From JBBIOI01 sp037443425 (GTDB lineage Bacteria > Desulfobacterota > BSN033 > UBA1163): a DNA stretch of 64,000 nucleotides. Below the pieces are notes generated by a model. It was not told the DNA's origin. It worked only from the letters and a program-made list of their open reading frames with translations, and did no database searches. The position numbers and the translations under genes are program-made. The stretch covers positions 1-64,000 of the forward strand of contig JBBIOI010000001.1 of the NCBI GenBank assembly GCA_037443425.1, given 5' to 3'. Positions 26,689-35,319 of this stretch are shown one piece after another (the first letter of the stretch is position 1; each line of letters opens with the position of its first letter).

Positions 26689-28227
26689 ATGCTTCTAAAG
26701 GATATAGTAACAGTATCAAAGAGGGTTAGGGAGACAACTCGAAAAAAGGAGAAAATCTTTTTAATTTCCGATTTTCTTAAAAATTGTCGCGGCAAAGAAA
26801 TTTCCATAGCCTCATCATATTTATCAGGAGAAATTCCACACCAATCCCTTGGTATTGGATGGGGAATACTTGAAAAGGCTATCAGTACGCCCCTCTTAAA
26901 TCCAAAAAATATCAACCTTATTGAGATAGATCAATTTTTCAATGAGATTTCCTCCTTAAGCGGAAAGGGTTCCTTAGAGAAAAAGGTTAAACTACTTCAA
27001 GACCTTTTCTCATCAATCGATGAAGAAGAAAAACAATTCATAGCTGGATTAATAACAGGTGAATTAAGACAGGGAGCTCTTGTAGGTATTGTCATAGATG
27101 CAATAACCGAAGCCTCCAATATACCTGAACAACTAATTCAGCAGGCTTTTATGCTTTCAGGAAATATAGGGGAAGTTGCAAGGGTGGCGCTCGAGGAAGG
27201 AGTTTCAGGTCTCTCAAGTTTTAAGCCAAGACTTTTTAAGCCCATTTCGCCTATGCTTGCAAATACTGCAGAGAAAGAGGATGATCCATTATTAAGGTGG
27301 GGTGAAGTGGCATGCGAATATAAAATCGATGGCGCAAGAATCCAGGTTCATAAGGATAAGGAAGAGATAAAAGTATTTACGCGTCACTTAAAGGAGGTTA
27401 CAGAAAGAGTTCCTGAAATAATTGAATTGGTAAGACAACTTCCCTTTGATCAGGCTATATTTGAAGGTGAGGTATTTGCAATAAGAGGAGATGGTAGGCC
27501 GATGCCTTTCCAAATAACCATGCGAAGATTTGGCAGGGTTCAAGAAATCGAAAGGATAAGAAAGGAACTTCCTCTGACCTCATATTTTTTTGATCTTTTA
27601 TACATTGATGGAGAATCACTTTTAAATGAACCCTATAATAAACGTTTCCACCTTCTTTCTAAACATATACCAGATAGATATATTATTCCCAGGATTATAA
27701 CTAACCAAAAAGATGAGATTCTAAATTTTCTTAAAAAGAGTTTAGAAGAAGGCAATGAGGGTATAATGGCAAAATCAATGGACTCCCCATATGTGGCAGG
27801 TCATCGTGGATATTATTGGTTGAAGATAAAACCCTCACAAACACTTGATCTTGTTGTTCTTGGTGCTGAGTGGGGTCATGGGAGGAGAAAGGGTTATTTA
27901 AGTAATCTACACCTTGGGGCAAGAGACCCTGAAAGTGGGAGATTCATTATGCTTGGAAAGACATTTAAAGGTCTTACAGATGAGATGCTTAGATGGCAGA
28001 CCGAAAAACTCTTATCTATCGAGATTGATCGGGATGAGTGGACTGTTTATGTTCAACCAAGACTTGTTGTTGAAATAGCTTTTGATAGCCTCCAGGAAAG
28101 TCCTCGTTATCCGGGCGGGCTGGCACTCAGATTTGCAAGGGTAAAACGTTACCGCCCTGATAAATCTCCTCACGAGGCAGATACCATCCAAAAGGTCTGG
28201 GAAATTTTTGAATCAAACCGAAAGTAA
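26689..28227 (+). CDS. lig: ATP-dependent DNA ligase, archaeal/LigB-type
   Basis: The 512-residue protein has an N-terminal DNA-binding domain (about 1-190), an adenylation domain with EYKIDGARIQ (lysine K212), FEGEVFAI, EGIMAKSMDSPY and YWLKIKPS, and a C-terminal OB fold ending RPDKSPHEADTIQKVW. The architecture is that of archaeal replicative ligases and bacterial LigB. No clear ribosome site precedes ATG 26689. It is separate from the NHEJ ligase; roles in alternative repair or recombination are likely. Bacteria also need an NAD-dependent ligase, which is not in this window. Confidence 0.92.
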   Translation: MLLKDIVTVSKRVRETTRKKEKIFLISDFLKNCRGKEISIASSYLSGEIPHQSLGIGWGILEKAISTPLLNPKNINLIEIDQFFNEISSLSGKGSLEKKVKLLQDLFSSIDEEEKQFIAGLITGELRQGALVGIVIDAITEASNIPEQLIQQAFMLSGNIGEVARVALEEGVSGLSSFKPRLFKPISPMLANTAEKEDDPLLRWGEVACEYKIDGARIQVHKDKEEIKVFTRHLKEVTERVPEIIELVRQLPFDQAIFEGEVFAIRGDGRPMPFQITMRRFGRVQEIERIRKELPLTSYFFDLLYIDGESLLNEPYNKRFHLLSKHIPDRYIIPRIITNQKDEILNFLKKSLEEGNEGIMAKSMDSPYVAGHRGYYWLKIKPSQTLDLVVLGAEWGHGRRKGYLSNLHLGARDPESGRFIMLGKTFKGLTDEMLRWQTEKLLSIEIDRDEWTVYVQPRLVVEIAFDSLQESPRYPGGLALRFARVKRYRPDKSPHEADTIQKVWEIFESNRK

Positions 28228-28254
28228 GTTAAAAGCAAAACTTTAAAGACTTTT

Positions 28255-28340
28255 TGGTGCCGAAGGGGGGATTTGAACCCCCACGGGGATCGCCCACCAC
28301 CCCCTCAAGATGGCGTGTCTACCAATTCCACCACTTCGGC
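28255..28340 (-). tRNA. leuU: tRNA-Leu (anticodon GAG)
   Basis: The reverse complement folds as an 86-base tRNA. The acceptor GCCGAAG pairs with CTTCGGC, followed by A and an encoded CCA. The anticodon stem CCATC/GGTGG encloses loop TTGAGGG with anticodon GAG. A long variable arm typical of leucine tRNA is present (GGGCGATCCCC), and the T arm contains GTTCAAAT. It lies directly downstream of secG, the same order as secG-leuU in E. coli. Confidence 0.95.
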
Positions 28341-28349
28341 ATCCTCATC

Positions 28350-28676
28350 CTACTTTTTGGGTTCAGACAAGGGAATATTTGGTATTACAGGCGACTTATT
28401 AGATTCAACTGGTGCGCTATGGAGAGGTCTCTCTTTTATTACACTTGAAGCCTTCTTCGTCGATGAAAATGTCAAGATCAAAGAAGTAATCATAAATATT
28501 ATAGCTGCAACTGTTGTGAGCTTAGAAAGGAATCCCATCGCCCCTGCACTTCCAAAAATCGTCTGGCTTGCCCCTCCGAAAGCCGCACCCATTTCAGCAC
28601 CCTTGCCTGCCTGTAAAAGTACAATCAAAATCAATGCAATACAAACCAGAATGTGAATAATTACAATGGCTGTCAT
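28350..28676 (-). CDS. secG: Preprotein translocase subunit SecG
   Basis: A 108-residue protein with two hydrophobic helices. Helix 1 is followed by the SecG signature IVLLQAGKGAEMGAAFGGASQTIFGSAG, then helix 2 and a polar tail longer than usual, rich in S, P and K. It assists SecYE in protein export. It follows tpiA by 19 bases and ends the glycolytic operon before tRNA-Leu. Confidence 0.93.
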   Translation of the reverse strand: MTAIVIIHILVCIALILIVLLQAGKGAEMGAAFGGASQTIFGSAGAMGFLSKLTTVAAIIFMITSLILTFSSTKKASSVIKERPLHSAPVESNKSPVIPNIPLSEPKK

Positions 28677-28695
28677 TCTTTTTATTATAAATATA

Positions 28696-29460
28696 TCATA
28701 TTTCTTTAAATCTTACAATCCTTGAAAATGATTCCGCCGAAAGACTTGCCCCTCCTACAAGTGCACCATCAATGTTAGCCTGTTGCATCAATCTCTTGAT
28801 ATTTTCAGGCGTTACACTTCCACCATATTGGATTCTTACTTTCTCAGAAATCTCCTTTGAAAATAGTGTTTCTAACCTTTCCCTTATAAAACTATGTACC
28901 TCCTCAGCCTGGTTGGGAGTTGCAGTTCTTCCTGTTCCAATAGCCCAAACAGGCTCATAAGCTATAACCATCTCTCCAATCTCTTCTTCTTTAATATCCT
29001 TTAACCCAGATTCCAACTGTCTTTTAATAACATTAAATGTTTCCCCACTTTCTCTCTCCATTAATGTTTCACCTATACAGAATATGGGTTTAATACCATT
29101 TTTAAAAGCTGCTTTTATCTTTCGATTAACAATTTCATCACTCTCCCCGAAATACTGTCTCCTTTCTGAATGGCCAATTATTACATATTTACAGTCTAAC
29201 TCTTTAAGCATCAATGGTGAAATCTCTCCTGTATAGGCACCTTTTTCTTCCCAATGGAGATTCTGGGCAGAAAGTTTGATTGAAGATCCATGAAGTTCTT
29301 TCCCTACTGCAAAAAGGGCAGTAAATGGAGGTGCAACAACTATCTCAACATCATTGATCCCTGATAAAAGTCCCTTTAATTCCCTTATAAAATTAATTGC
29401 CTCCCCTACAGTTTTATTCATCTTCCAGTTGCCGGCAATTATAGGTAATCTATAAACCAT
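28696..29460 (-). CDS. tpiA: Triosephosphate isomerase
   Basis: The 254-residue TIM barrel has IIAGNWKMNKT at the start, the catalytic histidine in VIIGHSERRQYFGE, the catalytic glutamate in AYEPVWAIGTGRTATP and the phosphate loop QYGGSVTPEN. It interconverts dihydroxyacetone phosphate and glyceraldehyde 3-phosphate. It abuts pgk with 1 base between. Confidence 0.97.
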   Translation of the reverse strand: MVYRLPIIAGNWKMNKTVGEAINFIRELKGLLSGINDVEIVVAPPFTALFAVGKELHGSSIKLSAQNLHWEEKGAYTGEISPLMLKELDCKYVIIGHSERRQYFGESDEIVNRKIKAAFKNGIKPIFCIGETLMERESGETFNVIKRQLESGLKDIKEEEIGEMVIAYEPVWAIGTGRTATPNQAEEVHSFIRERLETLFSKEISEKVRIQYGGSVTPENIKRLMQQANIDGALVGGASLSAESFSRIVRFKEI

Positions 29461-29461
29461 C

Positions 29462-30646
29462 CTATTCCCTTCTTAAGGCCTCTATCCCAGGCAATTTTTT
29501 CCCCTCTATAAATTCAAGGCTTGCTCCGCCCCCGGTCGATATATGACTAATATTGCTGGATACGCCTGCCTTATTTATCAATGCAATAGTATCTCCTCCT
29601 CCAACAATACTAAAAGCCTTTGAATTCGCAACCTCTTTTGCTATTGCTATACTGCCATGGCTGAAAGATTCCATCTCAAATACACCCATTGGCCCATTCC
29701 AGAATATGGTTTTGGCTGATCTTATCTTGTTAGAAAAAATATTGATTGTTTCAGGACCTATATCAAGACACATCCAGTTCGATGGTATCTCATCATTTTT
29801 TACAATCTTCTTCTTAGCATCCTCTTTCATCTCCTCGGCTGATATATGATCGACCGGAAGAATTAACTCTGTCTTTCCTTTAGCATTTTTAAGGAGATTA
29901 AGTGAAAGTTCAATTTTATCCTCTTCAATTATTGACCTCCCAACCTCAAAACCTTTTCCTTTAAGGAATGTATAAGCCATCCCCCCTCCAATAAGAATCG
30001 TATCAACCTTATTAAGCAGATTTTCTATAACTCCTATTTTGTCAGATATCTTTGCCCCTCCAAGTATGGCTACATATGGCTTTTCAGGTTTAACAATTGC
30101 CTTTTCTAAATTTTCGATCTCCTTTATCATTAGAAACCCTGCCCCCATCTCCTTAACATAATGGGTTATTCCTTCTACTGAGGCATGAGCCCTATGGGCA
30201 GCTCCGAATGCATCATTTATATACACATCGCACAGTGAGGCAAGTGCCTTTGAAAACTCTTGATCATTTTTTTCCTCTTCATCATGAAATCTAAGATTTT
30301 CAAGAAGTAATATATCTCCTTCTTTTAATTCTTCAGATAATCTTTTAACCTCTTCTCCAATACAATCGGGCGAAAGCTCCACCTTTTTATTCAACAACTG
30401 TGACAACCTTTCTGCAACAGGTTTGAGGCTAAACCTTGGATCTCTCTTCCCCTTTGGTCGGCCAAGATGGGAGGAAATTATTAATCTTCCTCCATGGCTG
30501 ATTATATATCTAATTGTTGGTAAAGCTGAAACAATGCGCGTATCATCTGTAATATTATTTTTATCATCAAGTGGGACATTGAAATCAACACGAAGAAATA
30601 TCCTTTTCCCCTTCAAATCAATCTCATCAATTCTCTTAATCTTCAT
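29462..30646 (-). CDS. pgk: Phosphoglycerate kinase
   Basis: A full-length 394-residue protein with KRIFLRVDFNVP at the N-terminus, SSHLGRPKG, the ENLRFHDEEEKND segment, and the nucleotide-domain motifs VAILGGAKISDK and the C-terminal SIVGGGDTIALINKAG and STGGGASLEFIEGKKLPG. It makes ATP from 1,3-bisphosphoglycerate. Middle gene of gap-pgk-tpiA-secG. Confidence 0.97.
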   Translation of the reverse strand: MKIKRIDEIDLKGKRIFLRVDFNVPLDDKNNITDDTRIVSALPTIRYIISHGGRLIISSHLGRPKGKRDPRFSLKPVAERLSQLLNKKVELSPDCIGEEVKRLSEELKEGDILLLENLRFHDEEEKNDQEFSKALASLCDVYINDAFGAAHRAHASVEGITHYVKEMGAGFLMIKEIENLEKAIVKPEKPYVAILGGAKISDKIGVIENLLNKVDTILIGGGMAYTFLKGKGFEVGRSIIEEDKIELSLNLLKNAKGKTELILPVDHISAEEMKEDAKKKIVKNDEIPSNWMCLDIGPETINIFSNKIRSAKTIFWNGPMGVFEMESFSHGSIAIAKEVANSKAFSIVGGGDTIALINKAGVSSNISHISTGGGASLEFIEGKKLPGIEALRRE

Positions 30647-30655
30647 AGCCTTCTC

Positions 30656-31660
30656 TTATCTTTTATTAAATAGGTAGACAAATAATTCTACAAGCCTGTT
30701 AGAAAAACCCCATTCGTTATCATACCAGGAAATGATTTTTACTAATTTACCACCGATAACTTTGGTTGACATTGCATCAACGATTGAAGAGTGTGGATTA
30801 CCATTAAAATCTATTGAAACAAGAGGCTCTTCTGAAACACTTAAAATCCCTTTCATCTTTCCATCTGCATAAGATTTCAAGACTCTATTCAACTCTTCTA
30901 CAGTTGTTTCTCTCTTCACTTCTGCAACCAGGTCTACAACAGAAACATTAGGGGTTGGAACTCTTATTGCCATTCCGTCCATCTTTCCTTTTAACTCTGG
31001 AATGACGAGCGAAAGTGCCGAGGCTGCGCCTGTTGTCGTTGGTATCATTGACATCCCTGCTGCCCTTGCCCTTCTCAGGTCACGATGAGGAAAATCAAGA
31101 ATAACCTGGTCATTTGTATAGGCATGAATTGTGGTCATAAGTCCATATTCAACACCAAACTCGTCTACCAATATTTTTGCAATTGGGGCAAGGCAATTTG
31201 TTGTGCAGGATCCCATTGAGATTATATTATGCCTTGAGGCATCATAATCTTTCTCATTTACACCCAGGACTAAAGTAACATCAGGATCTTTTGCAGGGGC
31301 AGAAATAACCACCTTTTTTGCACCTGCCCCGATATGTTTTGATGCCCCCTCGCGGTCTGTAAATCTTCCTGTACTTTCAAGTACAATATCTACCCCAAGA
31401 TCCTTCCATGGCAGTTGCGAAGGATCTCTAAGGGCAAAAACTTTAACCTCCTTATCATTTATAATGATACAATCTTTTTTAGCCTCTATCTTTGCATCAA
31501 ATCTTCCGTGGACAGAATCATATTTCAATAGATGTGCAAGGGTTTGAGCATCTGTAAGATCATTTACTGCAACAAATTCTAATTCTTTATTTTTCAAGCC
31601 AGCCCTTAAAAAATTTCTTCCAATACGACCAAAACCATTTATTCCTACTTTTATCGCCAT
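30656..31660 (-). CDS. gap: Glyceraldehyde-3-phosphate dehydrogenase
   Basis: The 334-residue protein starts MAIKVGINGFGRIGRNF with a GAAAGGAGG site directly upstream; an in-frame ATG 19 codons earlier lies on the other side of that ribosome site and is unlikely to be used. The catalytic cysteine is in ISMGSCTTNCLAP, and SWYDNEWGFSNR is the C-terminal signature. First gene of the gap-pgk-tpiA-secG operon. Confidence 0.97.
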   Translation of the reverse strand: MAIKVGINGFGRIGRNFLRAGLKNKELEFVAVNDLTDAQTLAHLLKYDSVHGRFDAKIEAKKDCIIINDKEVKVFALRDPSQLPWKDLGVDIVLESTGRFTDREGASKHIGAGAKKVVISAPAKDPDVTLVLGVNEKDYDASRHNIISMGSCTTNCLAPIAKILVDEFGVEYGLMTTIHAYTNDQVILDFPHRDLRRARAAGMSMIPTTTGAASALSLVIPELKGKMDGMAIRVPTPNVSVVDLVAEVKRETTVEELNRVLKSYADGKMKGILSVSEEPLVSIDFNGNPHSSIVDAMSTKVIGGKLVKIISWYDNEWGFSNRLVELFVYLFNKR

Positions 31661-31685
31661 AAAATTTCCTCCTTTCAAATAAAAT

Positions 31686-31717
31686 ATTATATAACTCTTT
31701 TTAATTTTCAATGTCAA
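31686..31717 (-). promoter_or_regulatory. Promoter of the gap-pgk-tpiA-secG operon
   Basis: On the minus strand TTGACA (31712-31717) precedes TATATA (31688-31693) by 18 bases; an overlapping TATAAT gives 20. The start codon of gap is about 30 bases downstream. Confidence 0.6.
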
Positions 31718-31778
31718 TTTTTCAAGTCTATAATTCTATAATGATACATTTAAATGATATCTTAAGACTTTGTCATAA

Positions 31779-31935
31779 TGTCATTCTGAGGCTTTAGCCG
31801 AAGAATCTATGTTTTATAAGGTTTTGGATTCTACAGATTCCTCGCTTCGTTCGGAATGAAACCACTCTATTGTCATTTCGAGGCATTAGCCGAGAAATTT
31901 TTCCTAAGATTCCTCGCTTAGCTCGGAATGACATA
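31779..31935 (+). repeat. Repeat D copy 1, TCATTCTGAGGC/TCGGAATGA element plus partial second unit
   Basis: TGTCATTCTGAGGCTTTAGC starts a unit that ends with CTTCGTTCGGAATGA at about 31859, the two ends being roughly complementary. A second degenerate unit follows (TGTCATTTCGAGGCATTAGC to GCTCGGAATGACA). The first unit is repeated in inverted orientation at 53231. It lies in the 31661-32145 gap with repeat F; no gene is seen there. Confidence 0.7.
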
Positions 31936-31985
31936 AAAAAGAGATTCGGAATGACAGACATGGTATAAACCTTATTGCGATACAG

Positions 31986-32092
31986 AAACCAAATACGTCA
32001 AGGGCCCCTAAGCTTTAGATTCTTTCAATTTCTCGTAGGGCAAGCCCTTGTGGCTTACCAAACCCTTATCAAGGTATCATATATTTTATCCT
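31986..32092 (+). repeat. Repeat F copy 1, palindromic element
   Basis: AAACCAAATACGTCAAGGG opens the element and TTTCTCGTAGGGCAAGCC to CTTACCAAACCCTTAT closes it. The copy at 39589 preserves the opposite arm better and shows the pairing. Confidence 0.65.
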
Positions 32093-32145
32093 AAACTTGC
32101 TTAAGATAAAATGGATGTGTTATAAAATTTTTGAGGGGAAATAAA

Positions 32146-32366
32146 ATGCCTATATATGAATACCATTGCAATGAATGCAATAATGATTTTGAAAAATAGT
32201 CTTTAACACGGCAGAAAACATAGTTTGCCCAAAATGCAGCGGAAAAAATGTAAATAGAATTATGTCAACTTTTGCCTTCTCAAGTGGTGGAAAGTTTAAA
32301 AGCACTGCCTCATCTTCATGCAGTGGCTGCTCTGCTACAAGCTGCTCAAGTTGTGGTTCAAAGTAG
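32146..32366 (+). pseudogene. FmdB-type small zinc-ribbon protein with a one-base frameshift
   Basis: ATG 32146 encodes MPIYEYHCNECNNDFEK and then hits TAG at 32197. Adding one A to the run of five A at 32192-32196 restores a 73-residue reading frame through IVCPKCSGKNVNRIMSTFAF and a serine/cysteine-rich tail ending SSCGSK, with stop at 32364. This is the FmdB (CxxC...CxxC, SSSS tail) regulatory-type zinc-ribbon family at its normal length. GAGGGGAAAT precedes the ATG. Since everything else is intact, a sequencing error in the A run or a very recent mutation are both possible. Confidence 0.82.
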
Positions 32367-32375
32367 GAATGGGAA

Positions 32376-33299
32376 TCAAAGATTTGTGAGGTGTCTTCTT
32401 GCCTCCATCTCTCTCCTTAAAAATTCATCTTCTCCAATATCCTTTAAAGCCTCGTCAATCAATTTAATCATCTTCTCTTTATCATCGGGTAATTTTCCAT
32501 TAAGTGGTAGAAGATTTGATATGTGGTCGCTTAAAAATTGTGAGTCAACCTCGAGCTCTCTTAAAAGAATCTTTGTCTCTTTAAGTATCGTCTCAGGGCC
32601 TGGTAATTTAAAATCTCCCTTCATCATTGATTCATATAATGGAGAATTTGGTTGAGGGATGAATGTACGGATACGTATAAAATGTGGATTAATTTGATTT
32701 AAAACCTTTGCAGTATTTTTTGCATGCCTCTCCCACCTGTCTTCCCCACCTATGCCCAATAAAACATAAAGAGAGTATTCAAATCCAGCCTCTTTTGCCT
32801 TTTTCCCTGCCTCAATCATTTCCAATGGGGTTGCACCTTTTTTTATCTCCCTTAATAATTCTTCATCACCTGTCTCAAGACCTACATGAAGCCTTGTAAG
32901 CCCTGCCTTAAAGATTTCCCTTAAATCCTCGATGGGTTTTTTATGGATTGTCTTTGCCCTTGCGTAACTTGTCACCCTTTTGATATTTGGGAATAAAGAA
33001 TATAAAATCCTCAAAATCTCTATAAAATCTTCCTTTTTAATCACGAGACTATCTGAGTCTCCAATAAAAACTGTCTCCACACTTTCCCCATATAGCTTCA
33101 TTGCCAATTCTAAATCAGATTTAATTTCATCGAGGCTTCTTAGCTCAAATTTTGTTTCTTTATACATAGAGCAGAAAGTACAGCGGTTCCATGGGCACCC
33201 TCTTGTTACCCTTAAAAGAAGACTTTCCGCTTCGCTTGGAGGTCTGAATGGAGGGAATTCATAATTTCTTCTTCTCAATCCAAATCGACCAAGTGTCAT
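32376..33299 (-). CDS. Radical SAM protein, B12-independent, unknown substrate
   Basis: The 307-residue radical SAM barrel has cluster motif GCPWNRCTFC, a CX4CX2C spacing (C35, C40, C43) rather than the common CX3CX2C. GDSDSLVIKKEDF, HVGLETGDEELLREIKKG and YVLLGIGGEDRWERHA follow the order of Elp3/coproporphyrinogen-III-oxidase-like proteins. A cobalamin domain is not present. It begins 33 bases downstream of the next radical SAM gene on the same strand. Substrate unknown. Confidence 0.8.
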   Translation of the reverse strand: MTLGRFGLRRRNYEFPPFRPPSEAESLLLRVTRGCPWNRCTFCSMYKETKFELRSLDEIKSDLELAMKLYGESVETVFIGDSDSLVIKKEDFIEILRILYSLFPNIKRVTSYARAKTIHKKPIEDLREIFKAGLTRLHVGLETGDEELLREIKKGATPLEMIEAGKKAKEAGFEYSLYVLLGIGGEDRWERHAKNTAKVLNQINPHFIRIRTFIPQPNSPLYESMMKGDFKLPGPETILKETKILLRELEVDSQFLSDHISNLLPLNGKLPDDKEKMIKLIDEALKDIGEDEFLRREMEARRHLTNL

Positions 33300-33332
33300 A
33301 ATAATTGATTTACTTTTCCCACATAGTTAGAT

Positions 33333-34088
33333 TTAAAAACACATAAAAACAGGTATACCAAACTTTTCAAATCTTTCTTTCAATTCTAACCCAATAAAAT
33401 TGAAATATCTATCCTCAAGATATTGGTTCAATCTTTCATGCTCATAAACCTTTTTTATTTGATTTGTATAATTCATACGATCAATCAATACCTCATCAAC
33501 AAAGTCCTTAACTGTTTCAACCAATCTTTTAGGATCTAATGGAAGGATTGGACCAATAAAAGCATAGGTTTTTATATTTTCTTTCTTAAGCCCTTTTAGG
33601 GCTTCTACCCTTGATTGAATTGGTGGTGAGCGTGGCTCAAATATTTTTCTAATGCTATCATCATGTGTAGTTATTGTTAGTCCAACCTCGATCTGTTTAA
33701 ATCCTTTAAATAAATCGATATCTCTCAAACATAGGGGAGAGCGAGTTAATATATTGACTGAAAACTGATGATCCAAAAGAACCTCCAGACACCTCCTTGT
33801 TAACATGTATTTCTTCTCCAATGGTTGATATGGATCTGTAACAGTACTTAGTGTAACTATTCCAGGCCTTGCCCTTTTTATCTGTCTGGATAGAATATTT
33901 GGGGCATTTATCTTAATATCAACGAAATAGCCCCATGGTTCTTGGTGACCTGTAAAGCGTTTTATAAAACGTGCGTAACAATAAAGACAACCATGACCAC
34001 AGCCTATATACGGATTAATACAGTAGTCAAAGCCAGAAATAGCAGTTTTTGTGAGTATTGTTTTAGAAAAAATCTCCCTCACTATCAC
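33333..34088 (-). CDS. Radical SAM protein, spore-photolyase-like (SPL) family
   Basis: The 251-residue protein has cluster motif CGHGCLYC (C30, C34, C37) preceded by FDYCINPYIGC, and TVTDPYQPLEKKYMLTR, VNILTRSP and KTYAFIGPILP segments typical of the SplB-like Rv2578c family. The start is GTG at 34088 (a second GTG lies at 34082); no strong ribosome site is seen. It has not been shown for this branch whether DNA photoproducts are the substrate. Confidence 0.8.
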   Translation of the reverse strand: MIVREIFSKTILTKTAISGFDYCINPYIGCGHGCLYCYARFIKRFTGHQEPWGYFVDIKINAPNILSRQIKRARPGIVTLSTVTDPYQPLEKKYMLTRRCLEVLLDHQFSVNILTRSPLCLRDIDLFKGFKQIEVGLTITTHDDSIRKIFEPRSPPIQSRVEALKGLKKENIKTYAFIGPILPLDPKRLVETVKDFVDEVLIDRMNYTNQIKKVYEHERLNQYLEDRYFNFIGLELKERFEKFGIPVFMCF

Positions 34089-34136
34089 AATATAATTATA
34101 GGGAAAAATATGTTCTTTGCCAAATTTTTAAGTCTT

Positions 34137-34197
34137 TTCTAAATCGAGCAACTTCGGCTTCACCTCGCAATTGCAATATTGAATCGCTCAATTTAGA
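34137..34197 (+). repeat. Repeat B right-end fragment
   Basis: ACTTCGGCTTCACCTCGCAA followed by TTGAATCGCTCAATTTAGAT is the right third of repeat B. The rest of the 34089-34307 gap is AT-rich with no visible feature. Confidence 0.55.
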
Positions 34198-34307
34198 TCT
34201 TTATAATTCTTGAGCATTTCCCTCGAATCATTATGATTTTGTCGACTTTTTGGGAAATAATCAAATAATTTTAATCCTAAAAATGCAGGGCAAGTTAACA
34301 GAGATGT

Positions 34308-35291
34308 TTAAGATGAAAATAGATATTCCATTGTCCGGTTTAGCATCTTTGTCCCTTTTACCTCGGTTTCAAATAAAGGGACAATTGACCTAACCTTATC
34401 TCCAAATATCCTCCATATCTCTTCCATATGTTCTTCTTGCATCTTGATACGGTTGAGAATAAAATCAACAGCGTCATTCCCAATCTGGTCTTTTTGAATA
34501 ACTCCGTTGACAATAACCCCTCCTATTGGGATTCCAAATTCATGAAACCAATTAATAAATCTGGTAATGACTGCTATAGGAAGGCTTTCAGGGAGGGTTA
34601 CAAAGAAAAAGGCTGTAAGGTCTTCATTTGTCAATAGCTCCTTTGCACGATATATCCTATTCTTGAATGTCAGTAGATAATCTAAGAGCGGATCCTTTTC
34701 CTCCTTTTTTGAGAAGGAGAGCATCTCTCTTAGGGATTTTGCCTCTTCTCTACTTTTCAGCATCTTCTCAACCCAGAGGGAATAGACTTTTGACATCCCC
34801 AGTAGACGCCTCGCATTCGCAGTTGGAGCAGTATCAAAAACATAAAATTCATATTCATCCTTGAATATCAGGTCCATCATATTTTCAAACATCGCTGACT
34901 CTTCAAATGCAGGGTTCATGGTAGCTGATTCAATAAAATCCTCTGCCTTGGTAGTAATATCAGCGAATTTAAGAAACCAGTTTATCTTTTCACGAATCTC
35001 TTTTTTCGACCTTTCAATAGTATCTCTGGTATCGATCTCAAATGCATGACACTTCTCCTCATCACAGACAACTGCTACCTTTCCGAAAACATCCTTCTCC
35101 AAAAGGTTTGAAAGACTATGAACAGGATTCGTGGAGGCAAGGAGAGTCTTTTTTCCCTTTTTTGCAGACCAAAGGGCAGTAGCTCCAGCCATAACAGTTT
35201 TCCCAACACCACCTTTCCCTCCAAAAAAGACATATTTGAGGTTGGGGTGATCTTCAAAAAATTTGATCATATTAATCTTAATCTGATTCAT
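34308..35291 (-). CDS. ArsA/Get3-family ATPase (second of a pair)
   Basis: The 327-residue protein has the deviant Walker A GGKGGVGKT and switch II sequence DTAPTANARRLL. Most ArsA/Get3 proteins have DTAPTGHTLR; here GH is replaced by AN. NPAFEESAMFENMMDL is the family helix. Only two cysteines are seen (VVCDEEKC near residue 80), not the three-cysteine arsenite site of ArsA. I start at ATG 35291 with GGGGAATTAG upstream; an earlier in-frame ATG at 35357 lies within the preceding gene. No ArsB, ArsD or ArsR is nearby. It probably forms a heterodimer with its neighbour. Confidence 0.83.
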   Translation of the reverse strand: MNQIKINMIKFFEDHPNLKYVFFGGKGGVGKTVMAGATALWSAKKGKKTLLASTNPVHSLSNLLEKDVFGKVAVVCDEEKCHAFEIDTRDTIERSKKEIREKINWFLKFADITTKAEDFIESATMNPAFEESAMFENMMDLIFKDEYEFYVFDTAPTANARRLLGMSKVYSLWVEKMLKSREEAKSLREMLSFSKKEEKDPLLDYLLTFKNRIYRAKELLTNEDLTAFFFVTLPESLPIAVITRFINWFHEFGIPIGGVIVNGVIQKDQIGNDAVDFILNRIKMQEEHMEEIWRIFGDKVRSIVPLFETEVKGTKMLNRTMEYLFSS

Positions 35292-35319
35292 TTCTAATTC
35301 CCCAAGTTTTATTAAAATC

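Noticed and set aside
28273..28656. 127-codon plus-strand ORF over tRNA-Leu and secG
   Set aside because: It is the antisense shadow of a tRNA and of a clear SecG gene.
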